From assembly GCF_000189395.1 (NCBI RefSeq), contig NZ_AEPB01000003.1, positions 1 to 44,155 on the forward strand: 44,155 bases of DNA. Direction: 5' to 3'. The translations under genes were made by a program, and so were the position numbers. Origin of the DNA: Planococcus donghaensis MPA1U2. Its GTDB lineage: Bacteria > Bacillota > Bacilli > Bacillales_A > Planococcaceae. Position 1 is the stretch's first letter. The number at the start of each line of letters is the position of its first letter. The notes under the pieces were generated by a model that saw only the letters and a program-made list of their open reading frames with translations, did not search any database and was not told the origin of the DNA. This document shows positions 34,792 to 42,652 of the stretch, in pieces.

Positions 34792-34929
34792 TTACTGGTA
34801 ATATTCACTCAATTTTGTTGGCTGAAAAAGAACAGACTTCTCCCGTCCAGCTACTCCAGTGAAAGTAACGCCATGAAGAATGTATAGATATTCCTGACAC
34901 TCTGTCATGCGCTTACCAGTTTGATTCAT
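34792..34929 (-). CDS. 45-aa leader ORF of the ABC-F gene
   Basis: A short ORF with the strongest ribosome binding site in the region (AAAGGAGGT) and an ATG at 34929. The product begins MNQTGKRMTECQEYLYILHG and ends SEYYQ. It has no signal or membrane segment. Together with the promoter upstream and the terminator downstream it forms the arrangement known for vmlR-type ABC-F genes, where a ribosome stalled by an antibiotic on the leader allows read-through. A stand-alone function is possible. Confidence 0.65.
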   Translation of the reverse strand: MNQTGKRMTECQEYLYILHGVTFTGVAGREKSVLFQPTKLSEYYQ

Positions 34930-34958
34930 CTTACCCACCTCCTTTATATAGTCTCTCC

Positions 34959-34987
34959 ATCATACAATTCTAATCAAACTGCGTCAA
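34959..34987 (-). promoter_or_regulatory. Strong promoter of the ABC-F leader
   Basis: TTGACG (34982-34987) and TATGAT (34959-34964) separated by exactly 17 bases, on the minus strand. This is the best sigma-A promoter in the window. Confidence 0.85.
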
Positions 34988-34997
34988 TGCATTGACG
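34982..34997. promoter_or_regulatory. 16-bp palindrome over the ABC-F -35 box
   Basis: The perfect palindrome CGTCAATGCATTGACG contains the -35 hexamer. It could bind a dimeric repressor. Confidence 0.45.
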
Positions 34998-35100
34998 GAA
35001 TATTCATTTTATATAAACTTATCAAAAAAAGAGGTATATGCTCTTTAAAATCGGGGTAAATATAGAATAAGAGCTATTCAGTTGAAAGGGGAATCAGATA

Positions 35101-35412
35101 ATGTCTATATACTCTAAATTGACTTTTGACAACGATACCCGAAAAGTAGAAAAAGCATTAAAAAAGTACGAAGCTAAAAAAACAGAAGCCTTAGTATTGC
35201 TTGCTGAAATCGACATGCTCGAAAAAATGGAAGATGTTGAAGACGCTGAACTGTGGAAGCGACAATCTATGAAAGAGAAACTCGTGGCAGTCGAAAGACA
35301 GCGAAAAGAGTTGAAAGCATTAATTACTGATTATATTGAAAAACATGGTGATCAAGATTTACATCCTTATACTGAACTATTGCAAGAACTTGAAAATGAT
35401 AAAGCAAAATAA
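35101..35412 (+). CDS. Coiled-coil small protein, 103 aa
   Basis: A highly charged 103-aa protein, mostly alpha-helical with heptad-like spacing of Leu, Ala and Met from about residue 15 to 85 (VEKALKKYEAKKTEALVLL onward). No Cys, no membrane segment. A GAAAGGGG ribosome binding site precedes the ATG at 35101. It ends at a strong terminator. No family recognised. Confidence 0.75.
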   Translation: MSIYSKLTFDNDTRKVEKALKKYEAKKTEALVLLAEIDMLEKMEDVEDAELWKRQSMKEKLVAVERQRKELKALITDYIEKHGDQDLHPYTELLQELENDKAK

Positions 35413-35450
35413 GACGAAAGCAGGGATCCATGAGGTCCTGCTTTCGTCTT
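35411..35450. terminator. Bidirectional terminator
   Basis: A perfect 14-bp stem (35411-35424 with 35437-35450) between the convergent coiled-coil and CorA-type genes, with T runs on the plus strand. Confidence 0.9.
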
Positions 35451-36387
35451 ATTTTTTCCTAGATGCACTTTTCCCAATCGACTGCAAAATATCTCCCATC
35501 CAACCTTTTTGCTTAAGATATAAGTAGAGAACGAATGTCGACCCTAAAATAATTAACATCGATCCAAGATATCCAAACTTCCACTTTAGCTCAGGCATAT
35601 TTTCAAAATTCATGCCCCATAATGCTCCCCAGGCCATAACTGGTGTAAACAAAGTAGTTAAGACCGTTAAAGTTTTCATGATTTCATTGCCACGATAATT
35701 GGCGACTACGTTTTCGATATCAACCATATTATTCACTTCATCTTCATAAGAATCAACAAGCATCACACAACGCTCTATACGAGTAGCTGTTCGACGATAC
35801 TCCACTTGTTCTGTAACATCTTTTCCAAAGGTTTCTTCAATAGCCATTTTAATTTCTTGAAACCCCATAATCAAATGCTTCCACAATAAAATTTCATGGC
35901 GAATGTTCTCGATTTCTCCCAATGTTTTTTTATTGTTTTGTTCTTTAATTGCCCATAACAAGTCATGAAGACGTTCTTCAAAGCTATCTATTTTATGCAA
36001 AATCGATGCGACCATTTCCCCAAGAATAATCATCATGACTTCCACTGAAGATGCCGCACTTTCCATTTGTTTTAAAATTTCACCTTTACCTAAATCTGCT
36101 TCTTGTTCAAAATCGAATTTACTGGTGACAAAAATATGCTTCGACAAATAGAAGTGAAACACCTCACGAGATTCTTTGGAAGTTGCACTTTGTTTGTATA
36201 TTAACGAGCCCCATAAAGACTCTTTGCCTCTGGATACAGTATGTGTATGAAGAATATTAACTGCTGGATTTTTTGATTGATCAATCCAGTTCTTCATTTT
36301 TTTATTTTCTGGAAGGTATTTACGAAAGCTCGCACCTTCAACATCTTCTTCGTGCCAGATTGCATGTGTGAAAACATATTGAGGCAT
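35449..36387 (-). CDS. CorA-family divalent-metal transporter
   Basis: A 312-aa member of the CorA magnesium (or zinc, cobalt) channel family. A large cytoplasmic N-terminal domain is followed by a long stalk helix and two C-terminal membrane helices (about 240-257 and 272-292). The pore signature GMN is at 258-260, followed by FENMPELKWKFGY, as in CorA. The start is the ATG at 36387, seven bases after AAGGGGA; the frame extends 14 codons upstream without a site. It resembles B. subtilis YfjQ. Confidence 0.87.
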   Translation of the reverse strand: MPQYVFTHAIWHEEDVEGASFRKYLPENKKMKNWIDQSKNPAVNILHTHTVSRGKESLWGSLIYKQSATSKESREVFHFYLSKHIFVTSKFDFEQEADLGKGEILKQMESAASSVEVMMIILGEMVASILHKIDSFEERLHDLLWAIKEQNNKKTLGEIENIRHEILLWKHLIMGFQEIKMAIEETFGKDVTEQVEYRRTATRIERCVMLVDSYEDEVNNMVDIENVVANYRGNEIMKTLTVLTTLFTPVMAWGALWGMNFENMPELKWKFGYLGSMLIILGSTFVLYLYLKQKGWMGDILQSIGKSASRKK

Positions 36388-36425
36388 GGAACAATCCCCT
36401 TTCAGGAGTGGATACGATGCAAAAA

Positions 36426-36446
36426 GCAAGCCAACACTTGGCTTGC
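36426..36446 (-). terminator. Terminator of the 55-aa gene
   Basis: A perfect 9-bp stem with a 3-base loop (36426-36434 with 36438-36446), then TTTTT on the minus strand, directly after the 55-aa gene. Confidence 0.85.
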
Positions 36447-36614
36447 CTACTCTTTCTCTTGCGTATTGTCTCTGTATTTTTCATTTGAGTTTTCTTTATA
36501 CTCTAAGTCTCTGTCCGGCATCGGATCAAATTCTTTTTCGGGCGGCATATTCCGCCGTGGTTCAACTTCTGGAATCAGTTGCTCTCCTTCTTTGTTTTCA
36601 CGGTCTTTCTTCAT
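36447..36614 (-). CDS. Small charged protein, 55 aa
   Basis: A short gene found by direct reading. The ATG at 36614 follows AAGGAGG, a near-perfect binding site, and a terminator lies directly after the TAG at 36447. The product begins MKKDRENKEGEQLIPEVEPR and is almost entirely charged and polar (Glu, Lys, Asp, Arg, Asn) with several Pro and no hydrophobic core, so it is probably disordered. No family recognised. Confidence 0.72.
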   Translation of the reverse strand: MKKDRENKEGEQLIPEVEPRRNMPPEKEFDPMPDRDLEYKENSNEKYRDNTQEKE

Positions 36615-36691
36615 CCAAACCACCTCCTTGGATTGCTGTTACACCGTAATTACCCGTTCTCTCTATTTATAATCACGCCAAAAACATCTAA

Positions 36692-37105
36692 TTACTGTAT
36701 TACTAAAGATTCAATTAGCTCAGCATCGTCTGGATAAGCCATTTCCAACTCCCGTATTTCAGCAACCGGTTTCCATGCCACATCAGCAATCCATTCATCT
36801 TCTTCATGAAGAACAATTTCTCCACCTGTCACTTCTACTTTGAAATAAATCACTTCAAAAGATACTTTCGAATCTTCATATTCTCCTGTACGAGTGTGTA
36901 ACGTTTCCACAACTTGAACGGTCAATCCGGTTTCTTCGAAAAATTCTCGAACGCAACATTGTTCAACCGTTTCGCCTCCTTCAATTCCACCTGCTGGTAC
37001 TGTCCACTTTTTTTCTTCTCCAGGTACTCCCTGCAAAACTAACAGCACTTCGTTTTTTTCATTGACACAGACGCCTGCTGCGCCTTTCCAATTTGACATT
37101 TCCAC
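36692..37105 (-). CDS. Nudix hydrolase
   Basis: A 137-aa Nudix-fold pyrophosphohydrolase. The full Nudix box GX5EX7REUXEEXGU is at 39-61 (G39, E45, REFFEETGL), so it should be active on a nucleoside diphosphate linked to another group. The specific substrate is not evident. The start is GTG at 37105, with AGGAG seven bases upstream. Monocistronic. Confidence 0.9.
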   Translation of the reverse strand: MEMSNWKGAAGVCVNEKNEVLLVLQGVPGEEKKWTVPAGGIEGGETVEQCCVREFFEETGLTVQVVETLHTRTGEYEDSKVSFEVIYFKVEVTGGEIVLHEEDEWIADVAWKPVAEIRELEMAYPDDAELIESLVIQ

Positions 37106-37206
37106 GGAATCGCTCCTATCCTATTTTCAAATTAATCAGCTCTTTTTACGTTACCACACATTTCAACAAAACCGGACGGGCTTCTCCAAATAATTCTAGA
37201 CATGAT

Positions 37207-37234
37207 AAAACGGCTTGCAGCTGCAAGCCGTTTT
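37207..37234 (-). terminator. GNAT gene terminator
   Basis: A palindromic 28-bp sequence (14-bp arms) downstream of the minus-strand GNAT gene. Confidence 0.9.
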
Positions 37235-37244
37235 TATGAAGGTG

Positions 37245-37718
37245 TTACTCAGCCTTTTTTCGTTGTTCCTGTTCTAAAACCATGCCGTGTGTAGCTTCCG
37301 GTAATCCAAGATCTCCTGAAAAACCATTTGCTCTATAAAAAGCATCGGCTGCTGAAGAATCTGTTCTGACGACAAGTTCATGGAAATGGCCTTTCGCATC
37401 TTCAACAATTTTTTGCAATAACTTTGTGCCAATGCCTTGTCTACGGGAATTTGCAGAAATATAAAACCTCCGAAGTCTCCCGACTCCATCTTTACTCGAA
37501 TACGGGTCACGATTTAATCCGCCAATTGCTACTAACTGGTCGTGATGATCCCATACTCCGTATAATACTTCCGCCGGCTTATTAAAGGTATTGCTACCAT
37601 CTTCATACTGGTCTACAAGCCTCCTTAAAAAACGATAGCCTTCCGCTTCACTTTCTTCTACCAGTTTTGAAACGTCTAGCTTTTTCAAATCTTGGATTTC
37701 TTTGATTTCTACTGTCAT
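37245..37718 (-). CDS. GNAT family N-acetyltransferase
   Basis: A 157-aa single-domain GNAT. The acetyl-CoA loop SRRQGIGTKLL and the C-terminal AADAFYRANGFSG are typical, and the central strands LVAIGGLNRD and GRLRRFYIS precede them. The acceptor is unknown. GAGGAGG precedes the ATG at 37718. Monocistronic. Confidence 0.85.
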   Translation of the reverse strand: MTVEIKEIQDLKKLDVSKLVEESEAEGYRFLRRLVDQYEDGSNTFNKPAEVLYGVWDHHDQLVAIGGLNRDPYSSKDGVGRLRRFYISANSRRQGIGTKLLQKIVEDAKGHFHELVVRTDSSAADAFYRANGFSGDLGLPEATHGMVLEQEQRKKAE

Positions 37719-37842
37719 GTCGCATCCTCCTCATAATGGATATACACTTTCCACTTACGGATTTACTGACGATCACCTGCTCTTTTAGTGTATAGCAGTT
37801 ATCGTGTAATTGCCATTAAATATCAGAATTTTCATGCAACTA

Positions 37843-37872
37843 AAAGGAGACTACAAATTTGTAGCCTCCTTT
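37843..37872 (-). terminator. tatC operon terminator
   Basis: A 30-bp inverted repeat (15-bp arms, one G-U on the minus-strand RNA) immediately after tatC. Confidence 0.88.
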
Positions 37873-37877
37873 GTTAT

Positions 37878-38732
37878 TTACAATACGGTATTTTCGATCG
37901 TCTCTTTTCGTTGTTCTGTTTTTTTAATGATGAAAATACTCGTTTCATAAAGTCCCGCCATCGGAATCAGCACTAGCAACTGACTTAAAAAATCCGGTGG
38001 GGTAATCAATGCCGATACAACAGCTAGTACAAGATAGGACCACTTTCTGACCTTTTTCATCGACAAAGAAGTTAAAACGCCAATTGATGATAAAAACAAG
38101 GCTATAATCGGCATTTCGAATAACAGTCCGAGTGGAATTGTTGTCATGATGAGAAAATGAATGTATTCATTTGCTGAAATCATTACATCAAAATTCGCCA
38201 TCCCCATGCCAATTAAGAATTGAAAGCTTAACGGATTAACAATAAAGTATCCAAAAGCAATTCCTAAAATAAACAACAAAAACATCACCGGTGAGTACAA
38301 GCCGAGAAAACGCGCTTCTTTTTCTTCCAACCCTGGTTTCACAAATTTCCAAATAAAATGAATTAGAAATGGTAAAGATAACCCTAAAGCTAATGTTGCT
38401 GATATAGAAGTATAAAATTTAATCACTTCTAGAGGTCCCAAAATCACCAAATTATTTCCCTTTACAATAAAAGGAAACCAAAAATTCAAAGTCGAAAAGA
38501 CCACTACTAGGAAAAACAAAAATACTATCGCACTTTTAATAAGTTGTTTACGCAATTCTCCTAAATGGTCAACTAAAGTTTCAACTTGCACCTCTGACTC
38601 TTCCACCGGTGGTTCCGGTTCATTACTAGGAGGTTCCGGCATTTTTGCCGAAACCTTTTCCGCAGGCTCCTCTAGTTGTACCGTTTTTTTACGTAACGGG
38701 CTTATTAACTTTCTGTCTCCGTACGGATCCAT
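37878..38732 (-). CDS. tatC: Twin-arginine translocase subunit TatC
   Basis: A 284-aa TatC, the receptor subunit that recognises twin-arginine signals. The conserved entry HLGELRKQL (56-64) is followed by six membrane helices with the usual FLIHFIWKFVKPGLEEKE loop. An unusual N-terminal extension of about 50 residues, rich in Pro and Glu, precedes the core. It is the last gene of the operon with tatA, a GMC dehydrogenase and its Tat-signal partner, so it likely serves that substrate. AAGGTGG precedes the ATG. Confidence 0.94.
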   Translation of the reverse strand: MDPYGDRKLISPLRKKTVQLEEPAEKVSAKMPEPPSNEPEPPVEESEVQVETLVDHLGELRKQLIKSAIVFLFFLVVVFSTLNFWFPFIVKGNNLVILGPLEVIKFYTSISATLALGLSLPFLIHFIWKFVKPGLEEKEARFLGLYSPVMFLLFILGIAFGYFIVNPLSFQFLIGMGMANFDVMISANEYIHFLIMTTIPLGLLFEMPIIALFLSSIGVLTSLSMKKVRKWSYLVLAVVSALITPPDFLSQLLVLIPMAGLYETSIFIIKKTEQRKETIENTVL

Positions 38733-38742
38733 TTAACCACCT

Positions 38743-38967
38743 TCATAGTTTCTCAGATTTTTTCAAGTCTTTCTCTTCAACCGTGTCTTTTTTTACCGTC
38801 TCTTCGTCATCATCATCCATCAATCCTTTTGTTGATCGTTTGAATTCAGCGAACGTTTTACCGACTGCACCACCAATTTCAGGCAATTTCTTTGGTCCAA
38901 ATATAATTAACACAATTACCAAAATGATGATTAAGCCCGGTACCCCTATTGAAGCTAATCCTCCCAT
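38743..38967 (-). CDS. tatA: Twin-arginine translocase subunit TatA
   Basis: A 74-aa protein with one N-terminal membrane helix, the hinge [10 protein letters not shown], an amphipathic helix ([14 protein letters not shown]) and an acidic, highly charged tail, the TatA layout. It forms the export pore with TatC. It lies ten bases before tatC and 18 bases after the GMC gene in the same operon. In Gram-positive minimal systems a single TatA does the work of TatA and TatB. Confidence 0.95.
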   Translation of the reverse strand: MGGLASIGVPGLIIILVIVLIIFGPKKLPEIGGAVGKTFAEFKRSTKGLMDDDDEETVKKDTVEEKDLKKSEKL

Positions 38968-38985
38968 AATGTTTCTCCTCCTTTA

Positions 38986-40698
38986 TTAAGCAAGTGAACC
39001 ACCTTCACGGCTATAACGAATAACACCTTCTGCACAGCGATAAGCCAAAGCTCCGACAGTTCCTGTTGGATTGTAGCCGCCGTTATGAGCAAAGTTGCCC
39101 GCGCCTACGACAAATAGATTTTCCGCATCCCAATGTTGCAAGAAATTATTGACGACACTAGTAGCCGGATCAGCTCCCATAATCGTGCCGCCTGTATTAT
39201 GAGTTGTTTGGTAAGGAACGATATCATAATCCGTAAGTTCACCCCCGGCCGCAACCGTTTTGGCACCCATTTCTTTTACGATTGCCTCTGCTTTTTCAGT
39301 AATATAACTATGAAGAGCACGATCTTGATCTGTAAAATTATAATTTAACTGCAAGAGAGGAACTCCATAAATATCTTTATACGTACCGTCTAAGGTTAAG
39401 AAGTTTTCTTTATGTGGCATTGAAGCCCCTTGGCCACCTACACCTTGTATTCTTGTGAAATTTTCAATAGATGCCCGTTTAAAATCTGCTCCCCATGAGG
39501 GAGTACCCGGTGGTGTTGGATTAGAAAGGATTGGACGAGAACCAGTTTGTGTTGAAGATATACTTGCACCATGAATAAAATCTAGATCTCCATGGTCAAA
39601 GGCATCACCATTAAAGTCATCAATTGTCATACCAAGAGCGCCTGCTCCCATAAAGGTATTCGATTGTTCATCAAAAAAACCTGAAGCTCCAGGAAGAATT
39701 TGATATGCGTAATTTTTACCTAACGTTCCTTGGCCTGTTTCTGGGTCGTACTGCTGTCCTATATTAGAAACCATCAATAATTTCGCATTATTCATTACAT
39801 AACTCGTTAACACTACAGCATTAGCCGGTTGGATAAATTCCTCAAAAGTTACAGTATCATAATATCTGACACCAGTTACTTTATCGCCTTCTTTTATGAC
39901 TTCCACAACGTTTGCATTAAACCGAACTTCATAATTTCCTGTTTCTTTAGCTGCGGGTACTACCGTTATTTCCGGAGAAGTTTTGGCTCCGTACTCACAA
40001 CCGAAACGCTCACAAAATCCGCAATATTGGCATGCATTGATTTTTTGTCCATCTGGATTCTCATAAGCTTCTGACAAATTGGCAGAAGGCATCATAAATG
40101 GTGTATATCCTAAATTTGATGTAGCAGTTTCAAAACGTTGTAACATTGCTGTTTTCTTCATAGGTGGCGTTGGAAAATCACTTGATCGTTTGCCCCAAAA
40201 CGGGTTTTTATCTTCACCCGAAATACCAACGGTTTTTTCAAAACGATCGAAATAAGGCTCTAATTCGTCGTAAGTAATTCCCCAGTCTTGAATGGTGTAA
40301 TCAGCCGACAGTTTATTTGCTCCGTATTTTTTATCTGTCATTGTTTTTATTTCAAAATCATACGGAAGAAAACGCCAAGTCTGCCCATTCCAATGCGTAC
40401 CTGCTCCACCTAATCCTTCCCCTAACAAAAATGAACCTAATTGTCGCATTGGTAGAGCACGCTGTTTCCGATTATTACGAAATGTAATGGTTTCCTTAGA
40501 TAAATCCTGCATCAATTCATAGCGAACTGCGTAGCGATATTCGTCATGAACCATAGTGAAATCCTCTGTTCCACGTTCTCGCCCCCGTTCTAGTCCCACT
40601 ACTTTAAGTCCTTCTTTTGCACATTCAGCAGCAATAATTCCTCCAGTCCACCCTACCCCTACCGTTACAACGTCCACACTGTCCAAAGTTGTCACCAT
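38986..40698 (-). CDS. GMC oxidoreductase, gluconate-dehydrogenase-type catalytic subunit
   Basis: A 570-aa FAD enzyme of the GMC family, the type found as the large subunit of membrane-bound gluconate, 2-ketogluconate or glucose dehydrogenases. The FAD-binding motif is GVGWTGGIIAAE (14-25), the substrate/FAD loop is GGAGTHWNG (97-105), four clustered Cys (C223, C226, C229, C234) may bind an iron-sulfur cluster, and the C-terminal active site holds H500 (THNTGG) and N543 (GGYNPTGTVG). It has no signal peptide of its own; the partner subunit upstream carries a Tat signal, so it is probably exported by hitchhiking. The sugar or sugar-acid substrate is not known. Confidence 0.88.
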   Translation of the reverse strand: MVTTLDSVDVVTVGVGWTGGIIAAECAKEGLKVVGLERGRERGTEDFTMVHDEYRYAVRYELMQDLSKETITFRNNRKQRALPMRQLGSFLLGEGLGGAGTHWNGQTWRFLPYDFEIKTMTDKKYGANKLSADYTIQDWGITYDELEPYFDRFEKTVGISGEDKNPFWGKRSSDFPTPPMKKTAMLQRFETATSNLGYTPFMMPSANLSEAYENPDGQKINACQYCGFCERFGCEYGAKTSPEITVVPAAKETGNYEVRFNANVVEVIKEGDKVTGVRYYDTVTFEEFIQPANAVVLTSYVMNNAKLLMVSNIGQQYDPETGQGTLGKNYAYQILPGASGFFDEQSNTFMGAGALGMTIDDFNGDAFDHGDLDFIHGASISSTQTGSRPILSNPTPPGTPSWGADFKRASIENFTRIQGVGGQGASMPHKENFLTLDGTYKDIYGVPLLQLNYNFTDQDRALHSYITEKAEAIVKEMGAKTVAAGGELTDYDIVPYQTTHNTGGTIMGADPATSVVNNFLQHWDAENLFVVGAGNFAHNGGYNPTGTVGALAYRCAEGVIRYSREGGSLA

Positions 40699-40717
40699 AA
40701 CGATTCCTCCTTGTCGT

Positions 40718-41473
40718 TTAATGCTCCATGCCTATTGATTTCGGATCCATTTCCACAAAATCTTCGCTTTCAATCTCGTCAATATAAGCCATTTGATGTC
40801 CAGGAAACCCTTTCATCCGCCAGCCATCCATGTTGATATTCCCTCCGTATATTGGATCTGCGTATGCGCCTTCTAACGTTGCCTGTCGTAAGAGACGGAA
40901 GAAAAACTGGGATTCTACACCTCTCATGGCGATTTCATTGTCTTGAAAAGCTGTTAAAATTTCATCCATTTGTTCGCCTTCTAAATCAACAAATTTTGCA
41001 TCAAATCGACTTTGCGCTTCTTGTTGCATTAGCTGTATCCCTTGTTGGAACATTTCATTTCGTTTTAAACGGCTTTGATACCCTTGCGTAGGTTCTCCTT
41101 CGAAAAAAGGACCTTGCATATATTCTTTGGAATTTTCACCATAACTTCCTGCTAACTGGCCATCAATAAAATAAGGTACACCTAGCCCAATTGCCCCTGG
41201 TCCTAGATCATCTTCTGGAAAAATCCGTTCCGTAGCTTGAGATAAAATTTCAAACTCTGCCATACTTTTAAAAAATGTTAATCCTCTTACGCTACCAGAT
41301 GAAGATCCTTTTGTTTCGTCCGAATTGCCCGGAGCAGTCGTTCCAGTATCTTTCGAATTTGTGTTAGCTCCGATTAACCCACCAATAATTCCTCCACCAA
41401 TCAAAGCACCCGTCGCAATACCTGAAGTTTTCAAGAAGTCTCGTCGTGAAAAATTCTTATCTTTTCCCGCCAT
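40718..41473 (-). CDS. Gluconate 2-dehydrogenase subunit 3-type protein with Tat signal
   Basis: A 251-aa protein. It starts with a clear twin-arginine signal, SRRDFLKTSGIATGALIGGG (R10-R11), then a Gly/Ser/Thr linker, then the subunit-3 domain (60-251). In known gluconate or glucose dehydrogenases this small subunit carries the flavin subunit across the membrane. It is the first gene in the operon with the GMC subunit, tatA and tatC. GGGAGG precedes the ATG. No cytochrome c subunit is present in the operon, so the electron acceptor is unknown. Confidence 0.88.
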   Translation of the reverse strand: MAGKDKNFSRRDFLKTSGIATGALIGGGIIGGLIGANTNSKDTGTTAPGNSDETKGSSSGSVRGLTFFKSMAEFEILSQATERIFPEDDLGPGAIGLGVPYFIDGQLAGSYGENSKEYMQGPFFEGEPTQGYQSRLKRNEMFQQGIQLMQQEAQSRFDAKFVDLEGEQMDEILTAFQDNEIAMRGVESQFFFRLLRQATLEGAYADPIYGGNINMDGWRMKGFPGHQMAYIDEIESEDFVEMDPKSIGMEH

Positions 41474-41601
41474 TTCACAAACCTCCCTTTTGATATAAAA
41501 GATTATTCTGAATATTCAATACTATAACTCTTAAAACACCCTTTTTGCAACCAAACTTAAAAATTTTAGAAATTTACATTAACTTAAAAAGACAAAAAAA
41601 G

Positions 41602-41627
41602 AGCCAAGGGAATTGAACACCTCGGCT
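41602..41627 (-). terminator. LysM-3D gene terminator
   Basis: An 8-bp stem (41602-41609 with 41620-41627) with a wobble pair, followed by a run of seven T residues on the minus strand. Confidence 0.78.
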
Positions 41628-41643
41628 TTGTAGCATAATTATT

Positions 41644-42414
41644 TTAGTTTAAGACTTTAATTGTAATGTTTTTGCGACCCCATTGTAGAGCTTCGCTTTG
41701 TGTTGGGATAAAGACATCAATCTTGTTACCTTTGATTGCGCCGCCAGTATCGCCAGCAATTGCTTCTCCGTAACCTTCAACCCAAACTTTTGAGCCAAGT
41801 GGAATAACAGAAGGATCTACTGCGATTACTTTTTGGTTAGGATTTGCACGAAGGTCAATACCTGTCGCTGTAGTTCCAGAACATCCTGCACAATAAGCAG
41901 TATAAGCTGTCGCAGAAACTGTCATTGTTTTACCAGTTTGTGTTGAAGCTTGTGTTGGTGCTTTCTCAGCAGGCGCACTTGCTGGCGCTGGTGCTGGTGC
42001 AGTAGATTTCGCTGGTGCTGGTGATGCGGTACCACCTTTAACTGTAAATGTTTCACCAGGATAAATTAGAGTACTAGAAATACCGTTCCAGCTCATTAGG
42101 CTGTCTACTGAAATTCCATGAGCACTTGCAATTTCAAATAATGTGTCTCCTGATTTCACTGTATATGTTGAGTTGTCTGATGTTGTTTTTGATGTTGCTT
42201 GCCCATCAATTTCAAGCGCTTGATTTGGGAAGATTAAATCTGATGATAGATCATTCCACCCTTTTAAGCTTTCTACTGATACGTTGTTGTCTTGCGAAAT
42301 TCCCCATAGAGTGTCACCTGATTGAACTGTATATGATGATGAAGCGCTAGCTGTTGTAGCTGCTCCCACACTTAATGCTGCGATAGCAGTTAGTGTAACG
42401 ATTTGCTTTTTCAT
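41644..42414 (-). CDS. yocH: Secreted LysM-3D domain protein, YocH-like
   Basis: A 256-aa secreted cell-wall protein: a signal peptide (1-25), two LysM domains (27-70 and 83-126) that bind peptidoglycan, a Pro/Ala linker (128-155), and a 3D domain (165-256) with its three conserved Asp (D200, D222, D233). The 3D domain is an MltA-like fold; in B. subtilis YocH it has muralytic activity. The start is the ATG at 42414, after AGGAGG at a slightly long distance; the frame extends 37 codons upstream without a site. Monocistronic. Confidence 0.88.
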   Translation of the reverse strand: MKKQIVTLTAIAALSVGAATTASASSSYTVQSGDTLWGISQDNNVSVESLKGWNDLSSDLIFPNQALEIDGQATSKTTSDNSTYTVKSGDTLFEIASAHGISVDSLMSWNGISSTLIYPGETFTVKGGTASPAPAKSTAPAPAPASAPAEKAPTQASTQTGKTMTVSATAYTAYCAGCSGTTATGIDLRANPNQKVIAVDPSVIPLGSKVWVEGYGEAIAGDTGGAIKGNKIDVFIPTQSEALQWGRKNITIKVLN

Positions 42415-42462
42415 AAATTGAAATTCCTCCTTTTCACTAACAAAAACTATACTAACACCTCG

Positions 42463-42482
42463 ACATGTCAACAACATGTCAA
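42463..42482. promoter_or_regulatory. Tandem 9-bp repeats upstream of the LysM-3D gene
   Basis: Two direct repeats of ACATGTCAA (42463-42471 and 42474-42482), starts 11 bases apart, one helix turn. A TATAGT-type -10 lies just downstream on the minus strand. It could be a two-site operator, but I see no match to the WalR consensus. Confidence 0.4.
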
Positions 42483-42586
42483 AACGACAGATAGAACATA
42501 ACAATTTCATGACACAGAATTTCACTTTATTACAAAATGTAATATAACTAATAATGGCTACATATTAAAAAAATCAATGGCAACCC

Positions 42587-42611
42587 GTTTAAACTTTAGA
42601 AATCCGGGAAA
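42587..42611 (+). promoter_or_regulatory. SigB-like promoter of the BCCT transporter gene
   Basis: GTTTAA, a perfect SigB -35, is followed after 13 bases by GGGAAA, close to the GGGTAT -10. Transcription would start about 40 bases before the TTG start. General-stress control of osmolyte transporters is known in Bacillus. Confidence 0.5.
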
Positions 42612-42652
42612 ATGAAAAAGTTATTTAAAAGAAACGAAAAGGAGAGAGACTA

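Noticed and set aside
41950-42035. The Pro/Ala-coding repeat in the LysM-3D gene as a mobile or variable repeat
   Set aside because: It is an ordinary low-complexity linker between wall-binding and catalytic domains.
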